NCBI GenBank assembly: GCA_021790055.1
Contig: JAJYIL010000275.1
Coordinates: forward strand, 1 to 5,117
DNA length: 5,117 nt
Direction: 5' to 3'
Source of the DNA: Bacteroidota bacterium
GTDB taxonomy: Bacteria > Bacteroidota > Ignavibacteria > Ignavibacteriales > Ignavibacteriaceae
The position numbers and the translations under genes are program-made. Under the pieces are notes generated by a model. That model was not told the origin of the DNA, searched no databases, and saw nothing but the letters and a program-made list of their open reading frames with translations. How positions within the stretch are numbered: position 1 is the first letter of the stretch; each line of letters opens with the position of its first letter. Shown here one piece after another: positions 1 through 4,972 of the stretch.

Positions 1-1
1 A

Positions 2-673
2 AGAGCTCTTTACGATCTGGCTTACAATGTAATTGAACCTCAACTTGAACATATTGACGGCGTTACAAGCGCCCAGGTAGTTGGCGGAAAAATCCGGGAG
101 ATTTATATTAATGTTGACCGGAATAGAATTGAAGCTCTTAAAATTTCGCTTCAAGAAGTTTTTAATGCTGTTGCTTCTTCCAACTTGATAGTAATATCCG
201 GCGATCTTAAATCCGGTGTCTACGATTCTTCTCTAAAGACTGAAAGTGAATTTAATATTGTCGAACCGATCGGTAACGTAGTTGTTAAAACTGTAAATGG
301 AATTCCTATTAGAATTAGAGAACTTGCATTGGTTGAAGATTCTTACCAGGAACAAACCGAAATTGTGAGAAACAACGGCAAGCCCGGAGTTATACTAAGA
401 GTACAAAAGGCTTCGGGAGCCAACACAGTGGCTGTTGTTAATGCGGTTGTAAAGGCTTTGAAGAATTTAAAACAGGTTCCAAAATCTGTTAAAGCATCTC
501 TAGCGCTCGATCAAAGCCTGTATATAAGACAATCGATTTCCGGCTTAGAGCAGGAAGCAATTTTAGGTGCCATGCTGGCTACTCTTGTTATTCTTTTTGT
601 TAGTAGGCGGGATAGGAATTATGAATGTTATGCTTGTGTCGGTTACCGAAAGGACAAGAGAAATCGGAATTAG
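2..673 (+). pseudogene. RND efflux transporter permease (AcrB/HAE1-like), internal fragment broken in TM2
   Basis: This is a piece of the inner-membrane pump of a tripartite RND efflux system, the proton-driven exporter that works with a membrane-fusion protein and an outer-membrane channel. The frame is already open at the left edge, so the true start lies outside. Readable landmarks are LYDLAYNVIEPQL, GVTSAQVVGGKIREIYINVD, a porter-domain stretch with VNGIPIRIRELALVED, NNGKPGVILRVQKASGANT, then DQSLYIRQSISGLEQEAILG leading into hydrophobic ATLVILF. By comparison with AcrB this covers roughly residues 150-350 of about 1040 (porter domain to the start of TM2). Family resemblance ends near base 600. 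The frame then runs through about 24 unrelated codons, rich in R, K and N, to a stop at 671-673; these are a MacB-type gene read out of frame. About two thirds of the pump is missing, so it cannot transport. Family assignment is firm. Whether the break is biological or an assembly error cannot be told from sequence alone. Confidence 0.85.
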
Positions 674-944
674 AATGTCTGTCGGCGCAAGAAGCAAGGA
701 TATTCTTACTCAATTTCTAATTGAAGCTTTATTGCTCAGCCTGATGGACGGAATTGTAGGAATAATTTTAGGAGTCACCGGTTCAAAATTGGTTTCCAAT
801 TTAGCGGAGTGGCTCACTTTTATTACGGTATTTTCAATCCTGCTTTCATTTGGATTTTTAGTTTTAGTCGGATTGTTCTTTGGATTTTATCCTGCAAGAA
901 AAGCGGCTCTGCTTAATCCGATTGATGCACTAAGGTATGAATAA
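567..944 (+). pseudogene. MacB-type ABC transporter permease (FtsX domain), C-terminal remnant
   Basis: The reading frame is open from a GTG at 567, but similarity to MacB begins only at about 597 with LLVGGIGIMNVMLVSVTERT, followed by REIGIRMSVGAR, FLIEALLLSL and the terminal FYPARKAALLNPIDALRYE. These are the hallmark motifs of the last three transmembrane helices of the FtsX-like permease in MacB-family exporters, which move macrolides, peptides or lipoproteins out with a fusion protein and an outer-membrane channel. Complete permeases of this type are about 400 residues (or about 650 when fused to the ATPase), so some 75-80% is missing, including the first helix and the large periplasmic domain. 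The preceding 10 codons are the RND gene's TM2 read in another frame. An internal ATG at 621 could in principle start a 107-residue membrane fragment, but nothing shows that it is used. The natural stop at 942-944 is intact, so only the 5' part was lost. Confidence 0.85.
594..604. other. RND/MacB recombination or assembly junction
   Basis: Upstream of here the RND frame reads ATLVILFV, a normal TM2 start. Downstream the frame shifted by one base reads LLVGGIGIMN, a normal MacB helix. Both readings fit the shared bases TTTTTGTTAGT, so the breakpoint cannot be placed more exactly, and short homology between two hydrophobic-helix coding stretches may have guided it. No insertion sequence, target duplication or terminal repeat is visible. 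Confidence 0.7.
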
Positions 945-950
945 TTTCTC

Positions 951-1022
951 GATGCTGGATTCTCGAGTCCGGATCTCTATCGAGAATCCAGTATTTCGAA
1001 TAAAGTATCCAGCATCTCGAAT
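951..1022. repeat. Nested GATGCTGGAT / ATCCAGCATC repeats between convergent genes
   Basis: A perfect 12-bp inverted repeat, CTGGATTCTCGA (955-966) with TCGAGAATCCAG (980-991), encloses a 13-nt loop; the stem extends four more pairs outward (951-954 with 992-995) if two G-U pairs are allowed. The left arm can also pair with ATCCAGCATC at 1007-1016 through GATGCTGGAT at 951-960. Two direct copies of ATCCAGYATYTCGAAT lie at 986-1001 and 1007-1022, 21 bp apart with two differences. The element sits between the stops of the MacB remnant (+) and the nitroreductase (-), so it could act as a two-way transcript end. There is no strong T-run, so a canonical intrinsic terminator is not shown; a REP-like dispersed repeat is equally likely. 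Confidence 0.75.
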
Positions 1023-1040
1023 CGAGTATTGAGCAAGCGC

Positions 1041-1550
1041 TTACCAGCGATGGTAATGAATCTTTTCTTTATGAAACCTGTCTTCACTTTCTTTGATCTC
1101 GTTTGGTACGCCGATAGCTATTGCTGAGATAGGAAGAATGTTCTCCGGCAATCCATAGAATTTTTTTACTTCGTCAACAATATCCTTCATCGGGTAAATG
1201 CTTACCCAAATTCCGCCGAGTCCCAGTTCATGAATTGCAAGCAATGCATTCTGTGTGGCAGCAGAGCATCCCATTACAAGGTTTTCGATATTTGTTTCCA
1301 GCTTGGTATCTCCGCAGATAATTATTACAAGCGGCGCCTGCAGCATCATCTCTGCATGCGTGTTTATTTTGCTTATCTGATCGATGTCCCTTCTTTCCTC
1401 GAGTACAATGAAATGCCACGGCTGATAATTCCTTGCCGACGGCGCGTACATCGCCGCTTTCAAGATTGCTTCAATTTTGTTAACCGAAATTCTTTCAGAA
1501 GTATATTTCTTTATGCTTCTTCTGGTTTGGATTGTTTGTAAGGTTTCCAT
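1041..1550 (-). CDS. Nitroreductase-family FMN-dependent oxidoreductase
   Basis: A 169-residue cytosolic flavoprotein of the nitroreductase fold. The family normally binds FMN as a homodimer and uses NAD(P)H to reduce nitro compounds, quinones or other electron acceptors; the true substrate here is unknown. Visible motifs are RRSIKKY (10-16), the phosphate/FMN-contact region APSARNYQPWHFIV (36-49, with YQPW in place of the frequent NRQPW), NALLAIHELGLGGIWVSIYP in the second half, and the closing PISAIAIGVPNE segment. The length matches the short single-domain subgroup. The ATG at 1548-1550 is preceded by AGGAAGGA on the minus strand (1554-1561), a good ribosome site. It lies 17 bp downstream of the Gfo/Idh/MocA gene on the same strand, so the two are probably co-transcribed. 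The end converges on the repeat-filled spacer. The sequence looks intact. Confidence 0.92.
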   Translation of the reverse strand: METLQTIQTRRSIKKYTSERISVNKIEAILKAAMYAPSARNYQPWHFIVLEERRDIDQISKINTHAEMMLQAPLVIIICGDTKLETNIENLVMGCSAATQNALLAIHELGLGGIWVSIYPMKDIVDEVKKFYGLPENILPISAIAIGVPNEIKESEDRFHKEKIHYHRW

Positions 1551-1553
1551 TAG

Positions 1554-1561
1554 TCCTTCCT
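1554..1561 (-). promoter_or_regulatory. Ribosome binding site of the nitroreductase gene
   Basis: On the minus strand this reads AGGAAGGA. The first AGGA lies 7 nt from the ATG at 1550 and the second 3 nt. It falls in the 17-bp gap after the upstream oxidoreductase gene and supports the chosen start. Confidence 0.6.
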
Positions 1562-1567
1562 TTTTAA

Positions 1568-2566
1568 TTATTGAATATTATCATGCTTCGGATAGGCTAA
1601 TCCGCATTTCTCTCTTATTGAATCAAGAGTATCTATCAACTCTATGCTTGCATCCCAACTCATTAAGCTGCTTTGAGTCTTGCCGGAACGGATGCAATTT
1701 ACTACTTCATCGGCTTCATAATTGTAACCGTTGCCTTTGAAATCGAACGAGATTAATTTCTCATTACCTTTGCTATCGGTTAGCCTGATGTTCGTCGGAC
1801 AAAACCACTTATCTTCTAAAAAGATTTTTCCCTTCTCACCGTGGACTTCCGCGACAACCGGTGTGTTAGCAAGGAAAGAAGAGAATGTTACTGCAAGAGC
1901 TTCATTATCATACTTGAATGTAACGCTGCAGCTGCCGTCTACCTTGGTTTTTACAAAGCCGGCAGAGGCAAATATCTCTTTAGGTTTTCCAAGTAGAAAT
2001 AGCGAAAGGAAAATATTGTAGATACCGATATCCAGCAGAGAGCCGCCGCATAAGTCTTTATTGAATTGCCTATGTTCCGGTCCGTTAACGGAGTTAAATG
2101 AAAAGTATGCCGTAAGCAGCCTTACCTTTCCAATTTCACCGGATTCAATCATCCCTTTTGTCTTAATTATATTCGGCAGAAATCGCGACCACAAAGCTTC
2201 CATTAAAAACAAATTTTTCTCTTTAGCCTTTGCAATCATCCGGCGGACTTCTTTCCCGTTTACTCCAAACGGCTTTTCGCACAGTACATGCTTGTTTTTC
2301 TCAAGGCACATCAATGTATTTTCTAAATGAAGATTATGAGGTGTAGCCACATAAATTACATCCACATTTTTTTCTTGCGCAGCCTCTTCATAGCTGCCGA
2401 AAGCCTTGGAGACTCCGAATTCGGAGGCAAACTTTTTTGCAGACTCAATATTCCTTGACCCGACCGCGTATAGCTCCGAGTCTTCAACATACCTTAAAGC
2501 ATCGGCAAATTTATGAGCAATGTTGCCGGTTCCTAATATTCCCCATCTGATTTTTTCTTTGTTCAT
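1568..2566 (-). CDS. Gfo/Idh/MocA-family NAD(P)-dependent oxidoreductase
   Basis: A complete 332-residue cytosolic dehydrogenase. The N-terminal Rossmann fold begins WGILGTGNIAHKF, with the dinucleotide loop GTGNIA at residues 12-17. VIYVATPHNLH (70-80) and the catalytic-lysine motif CEKPF (96-100, K98) follow. MEALWSRFLP (122-131) is typical of the branch that includes dimeric dihydrodiol dehydrogenase and glucose-fructose oxidoreductase-like proteins. GGSLLDIGIYNI (174-185) is the family's second active-site motif, with D179 and Y183. These enzymes oxidise or reduce a hydroxyl/keto group on sugars, inositols or diols; the sequence does not reveal which. There is no signal peptide, so it is unlike the periplasmic glucose-fructose oxidoreductases. 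It is the first gene of a likely two-gene unit with the nitroreductase and is divergent from the MFS exporter. The ATG at 2566 has a purine-rich AAGAGAA upstream. Family sure, substrate unknown. Confidence 0.94.
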   Translation of the reverse strand: MNKEKIRWGILGTGNIAHKFADALRYVEDSELYAVGSRNIESAKKFASEFGVSKAFGSYEEAAQEKNVDVIYVATPHNLHLENTLMCLEKNKHVLCEKPFGVNGKEVRRMIAKAKEKNLFLMEALWSRFLPNIIKTKGMIESGEIGKVRLLTAYFSFNSVNGPEHRQFNKDLCGGSLLDIGIYNIFLSLFLLGKPKEIFASAGFVKTKVDGSCSVTFKYDNEALAVTFSSFLANTPVVAEVHGEKGKIFLEDKWFCPTNIRLTDSKGNEKLISFDFKGNGYNYEADEVVNCIRSGKTQSSLMSWDASIELIDTLDSIREKCGLAYPKHDNIQ

Positions 2567-2592
2567 CCTGATTCTCTTCTATTTTTTATCAG

Positions 2593-2600
2593 CAAAATTA
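2593..2600 (-). promoter_or_regulatory. Candidate -7 box (TAATTTTG) for the oxidoreductase operon
   Basis: On the minus strand the bases read TAATTTTG, an exact match to the Bacteroidota-type TAnnTTTG -7 element, 26 bp before the ATG at 2566. No TTTG-like -33 box is visible at the usual distance. This would give a leader of about 20 nt. Such motifs also arise by chance in AT-rich DNA, so only the position and the match are seen. Confidence 0.45.
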
Positions 2601-2623
2601 ATAAAAATTAGTTTTAGCGCACT

Positions 2624-2631
2624 TATATTTG
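2624..2631 (+). promoter_or_regulatory. Candidate -7 box (TATATTTG) for the MFS exporter
   Basis: TATATTTG exactly matches TAnnTTTG and lies 19 bp before the ATG at 2651. Transcription would begin near 2638, leaving a very short leader of about a dozen bases with at most a weak GGAAA (2636-2640) upstream of the start. No clear -33 box is present. It is 23 bp from the opposing box of the divergent operon, so the two promoters lie back to back. Confidence 0.45.
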
Positions 2632-2650
2632 TGCCGGAAATTTTGATTTT

Positions 2651-3892
2651 ATGGAAACAAGTTTAAGCAGTACCGATGCATATGCATCGCTAAAAATAAG
2701 AGATTTTAAATGGTTCGTAGCAGCGCGCTTCCTGTTTACCTTTAGTACCCAGATGCAATCGGTAGTTGTAGGCTGGCAGATCTATCAACTAACCCACAGC
2801 GCTCTTTCGCTCGGATTTATTGGTCTTGCAGAAGTTGTTCCTTTCTTCGGCATAACTCTCTTTGCCGGACATATTGCGGATATAGTTCACAGAAAAAAAA
2901 TAATTCTTATATCAAATATAGTATATTTTGCCTGCGCCGTTATCCTTCTTTTTATTTCGACAAGCCTTGATATTGTCTTATCCGTGCATGGAGCTTTTCC
3001 AATTTACATAATTATTTTTATTACCGGGCTGGCACGTGGATTTATGACTCCGGCTCAGACGGCTTTCGCAGCGCAGCTCGTTCCGCGCGGGTTATTCGGT
3101 AATGCATCTACATGGAGCAGCCTTGCTTGGCAAACTGCAGAGGTTACCGGTCCTGCTGCCGGTGGCTTAATATACGGCTTTGCAGGCGTAGGAAGCGCTT
3201 ATTCCGTTGTTGCAATTATGTCTGCCGCCGGCTTTTTGTTCTTTACTTTAATAACAAACATGCCGGTTCCGGAACACAGCTCCAGGGAATCAGTAATGAA
3301 AAGTATAAGAGGTGGATTAAAATTTGTATTCAGCCGCCAGATTATTTTAAGCGCTCTAACCCTGGATATGTTCGCAGTATTTTTTGGCGGCGCTGTTTCG
3401 GTGCTTCCTATATTTGCCGATCAAATACTGCATACGGGGGCAAAGGGTCTAGGCTTTCTTCGCGCGGCTCCGGCTTTAGGCGAAATTCTAATGTCGGTTT
3501 ATCAGGCGCATCATCCGTTCTTTGAAAAGGCAGGGCGTAATCTTTTAATCTGCGTTGCAGGCTTCGGGCTGTCAATGATCTTGTTCGCTGTATCCAAAAA
3601 TTTTTATCTTTCTTTGTCACTTCTCCTGTTAAGCGGATTGTTTGATAATGTTAGTGTTATTATCCGGGCAACAATAATCCAGATATTTACGCCGGATGAA
3701 ATGCGCGGACGCGTATCTTCGGTGAACGGTATTTTTTTAGGATCATCAAATGAGCTCGGTTCGTTTGAATCGGGAGTTGCGGCAACTTTAATGGGGCTGG
3801 TGCCGTCGGTAATATTCGGCGGAACTATGACACTGCTTGTTGTAGCAGCATTACGCAAGCTTGCGCCTAAGCTGAAAAGCCTGACAATGTAA
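2651..3892 (+). CDS. MFS transporter, MFS_3/EntS-like exporter
   Basis: A complete 413-residue inner-membrane protein of the major facilitator superfamily, with about 12 hydrophobic helices. It begins with a short hydrophilic tail and LKIRDFKWFVAARFLFTF, typical of the EntS/TMS-effector (MFS_3) branch. The loop 2-3 motif A is present as G73-x3-D77 followed by R81-K82-K83 (GHIADIVHRKK). The later signature MRGRVSSVNGIFLGSSNELG (351-370), continuing to FESG at 372-375, is highly characteristic of this branch. Family members use the proton gradient to export siderophores such as enterobactin, drugs or other small molecules; no siderophore or biosynthesis genes are nearby, so the substrate is unknown. 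It is transcribed alone, divergent from the oxidoreductase pair, which may hint at shared control. The ATG at 2651 fits the family's N-terminus. No breaks or odd residues were seen. Confidence 0.93.
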   Translation: METSLSSTDAYASLKIRDFKWFVAARFLFTFSTQMQSVVVGWQIYQLTHSALSLGFIGLAEVVPFFGITLFAGHIADIVHRKKIILISNIVYFACAVILLFISTSLDIVLSVHGAFPIYIIIFITGLARGFMTPAQTAFAAQLVPRGLFGNASTWSSLAWQTAEVTGPAAGGLIYGFAGVGSAYSVVAIMSAAGFLFFTLITNMPVPEHSSRESVMKSIRGGLKFVFSRQIILSALTLDMFAVFFGGAVSVLPIFADQILHTGAKGLGFLRAAPALGEILMSVYQAHHPFFEKAGRNLLICVAGFGLSMILFAVSKNFYLSLSLLLLSGLFDNVSVIIRATIIQIFTPDEMRGRVSSVNGIFLGSSNELGSFESGVAATLMGLVPSVIFGGTMTLLVVAALRKLAPKLKSLTM

Positions 3893-4294
3893 ATGCGGTA
3901 TACAAAAAATTTCCTTCGTCTGTGATTGCACTTATTGCTTGCTCTCAAAGATTTGAAAAGAAAAAACATTTCTCGATCTTTCAATTGTCTGCAGTGAGGG
4001 CATTTCCGGCAAATAGTAATTCCTGATTTGATTTACCGGTTTAATTGTGCTCGGGGATTATTTATATTAAACGGAGAGTAATTTCCCTATCCAAGTTGAT
4101 ATCTTCAGCAGCCAGGATTTGCTTAACATCATTTGAATAATTATGATTACCTAACTAAGTCGAAGGAAGAACGAGATGGAAAATATATTGAACCACTACA
4201 CAAAACCAATTTGTCAGCCGTCATTACGATGAAAGCCAAAAGATTCCTTATTTTTCAAACAGCGGTCAGTTCTTTGTCGCCGCTTTTATAAAGG

Positions 4295-4324
4295 TATAAC
4301 ATCCTAAATCATATTGATGTTATA
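4295..4324. repeat. 9-bp perfect inverted repeat TATAACATC/GATGTTATA
   Basis: TATAACATC (4295-4303) and GATGTTATA (4316-4324) are exact reverse complements separated by 12 nt. Located 66 bp upstream of the DinB-family start and just ahead of its candidate promoter, the repeat could be an operator for a dimeric regulator or a weak AT-rich hairpin. No T-run follows, so a terminator role is less likely. Confidence 0.5.
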
Positions 4325-4325
4325 A

Positions 4326-4335
4326 ATCAATTGAT
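4326..4335. repeat. 10-bp palindrome ATCAATTGAT
   Basis: A perfect palindrome lies immediately after the 9-bp inverted repeat. It overlaps the possible -33 element (ATTG, 4330-4333) of the DinB-family gene, a position suited to a repressor site. AT-rich composition makes a chance origin possible. Confidence 0.35.
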
Positions 4336-4359
4336 ATTAAGAAAATAGAATTATTTTTG
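4330..4359 (+). promoter_or_regulatory. Candidate promoter of the DinB-family gene
   Basis: TATTTTTG at 4352-4359 exactly matches TAnnTTTG, and ATTG at 4330-4333 stands 18 nt upstream as a near match to the TTTG -33 element. Transcription would start near 4366, giving a leader of about 25 nt that contains the GGAG ribosome site. This is the most complete promoter match in the window. Confidence 0.5.
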
Positions 4360-4380
4360 ATGCAAAAATATTTTTAACTT

Positions 4381-4384
4381 GGAG
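4381..4384 (+). promoter_or_regulatory. Ribosome binding site fixing the DinB-family start
   Basis: GGAG ends 6 nt before the ATG at 4391. It lies inside the reading that would begin at the upstream in-frame TTG (4379), which argues against that longer start. Confidence 0.6.
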
Positions 4385-4390
4385 ATACTT

Positions 4391-4891
4391 ATGAAAGCGA
4401 ACGTACTTTGCGAATATTTTGCCAAAGAGCTGGAGATGGAAGAACCTGCTTCACGAAAATGCGTGGAAAGGATTCCTATGGAATTGAATACCTGGAAGCC
4501 CCATGAAAGGTCCATGCAGATGGGCTACCTTGCTCTTCTTGTTGCCGAAATTCCTTTATGGATTACGAAAACTATAGAAGATTCTGCAATTGATTTTGCA
4601 ACTTATAATCGTTTTCAGCCGAAGTCTACTGCGGAACTTGTAAAGCATCTTGATGAATGCTTCGCAAGTGCAAAAAGAGCACTGAAGAATTTTTCCGATG
4701 AAGGATTGAATGAAATATTCTATCTAAAAAACAAGGGTGAAACATTAATGAGTATTCCAAAGCTTGATTCTGTGAGCTCATCAATCAATCATCTGGCTCA
4801 TCACCGTGGACAGCTAACTGTTTACATGCGGCTGAATAATATTCCGGTACCGTCTATTTACGGTCCTTCGGCAGACGAGAGAGGATTTTAA
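4391..4891 (+). CDS. DinB/DUF664-family four-helix protein
   Basis: A 166-residue soluble protein of the DinB (YfiT-like) superfamily, unrelated to DNA polymerase IV. These are four-helix bundles, usually with a metal ion held by three histidines; some are thiol (bacillithiol, mycothiol) transferases, and most have no known role. The family's signature regions are visible: WKPHERSM (35-42), LVAEIPLW (50-57), and the conserved C-terminal block INHLAHHRGQL (132-142) continuing to VPSIYGPSADE (153-163). H134 and H138 are the usual second and third metal ligands. The first ligand, normally His just before the VAEIP-like segment, is Leu50 here, so metal binding may be weakened or different. The ATG at 4391 is chosen over a TTG at 4379 because of the GGAG spacing. 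A repeat hairpin follows, then an ABC ATPase on the same strand. Family firm, function unknown. Confidence 0.9.
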   Translation: MKANVLCEYFAKELEMEEPASRKCVERIPMELNTWKPHERSMQMGYLALLVAEIPLWITKTIEDSAIDFATYNRFQPKSTAELVKHLDECFASAKRALKNFSDEGLNEIFYLKNKGETLMSIPKLDSVSSSINHLAHHRGQLTVYMRLNNIPVPSIYGPSADERGF

Positions 4892-4893
4892 TT

Positions 4894-4952
4894 CGCAAAG
4901 CGCAAGTGCTAAGCGCAAAGCGACGCTATACTCTTTGCCCTTAGCGCTTTGC
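4894..4952. repeat. GCAAAGCGC repeat element with long hairpin
   Basis: The spacer after the DinB-family gene is built from permutations of GCAAAGCGC/GCGCTTTGC. CGCAAAGCG occurs directly at 4894-4902 and 4914-4922, and GCAAAGCGC at 4895-4903 is the reverse complement of 4944-4952. A 17-position stem forms between 4904-4920 and 4933-4949, with one C-C mismatch, one G-T pair and a 12-nt loop. It starts 3 bp past the stop codon and could end or stabilise the transcript, but only AT-mixed sequence follows, without a T-run. It looks like a dispersed intergenic repeat. Confidence 0.7.
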
Positions 4953-4959
4953 TTAAATA

Positions 4960-4967
4960 AAGAGAGA
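4960..4967 (+). promoter_or_regulatory. Purine-rich ribosome site before the TTG start of the ABC ATPase
   Basis: AAGAGAGA lies 5 nt before the TTG at 4973. Together with the absence of an in-frame ATG near the conserved N-terminus, it supports the non-ATG start. Confidence 0.4.
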
Positions 4968-4972
4968 TAAAC

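Larger units (their letters stand above)
3893..4378. other. 486-bp gene-free spacer
   Basis: No recognisable gene, RNA or mobile element is seen here on either strand. A stop-free stretch on the plus strand (4127-4291) reads protein-like near KEERDGKYIEPLHKTN but has no start codon at its head and no family I know. A tiny ORF MENILNHYTKPICQPSLR (4176-4232) has GGAAG 7 nt upstream of its ATG. Both could be chance or decayed coding sequence. Weak stem candidates are GTTTAAT/ATTAAAC (4039-4045/4066-4072) and AGCGG/CCGCT followed by TTTT (4261-4284). The better-supported inverted repeat and palindrome near the right end are listed separately. Confidence 0.5.

Noticed and set aside
567..944. A functional in-frame RND-MacB fusion protein
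   Set aside because: The two parts are in different reading frames, and the RND frame stops at 673, so no fused product is made.
951..1022. A CRISPR array
   Set aside because: The repeat units are about 16 bp, imperfect and only two, with a 5-bp gap between them and no cas genes nearby.
1230..1541. Plus-strand open frame opposite the nitroreductase
   Set aside because: It is the complementary shadow of a gene with clear family motifs; its translation is cysteine/arginine-rich and unlike any known protein.
1731..2330. Two plus-strand open frames opposite the Gfo/Idh/MocA gene
   Set aside because: Both are antisense to conserved motifs of a real dehydrogenase and carry no domain signal.
3112..3620. 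Open frames in other readings within the MFS gene
   Set aside because: They overlap a complete 12-helix transporter and show no family resemblance.
3604..3984. Minus-strand open frame whose upstream extension reads CRKCPHCRQLKDRE, resembling a zinc-ribbon
   Set aside because: Most of it is antisense to the well-supported MFS gene, and the cysteine run is in the spacer without a start, ribosome site or recognisable family.
4261..4287. AGCGG/CCGCT stem followed by TTTT as an intrinsic terminator
   Set aside because: The stem is only 5 bp with a 14-nt loop and lies about 370 bp past the MFS stop, too weak to call.
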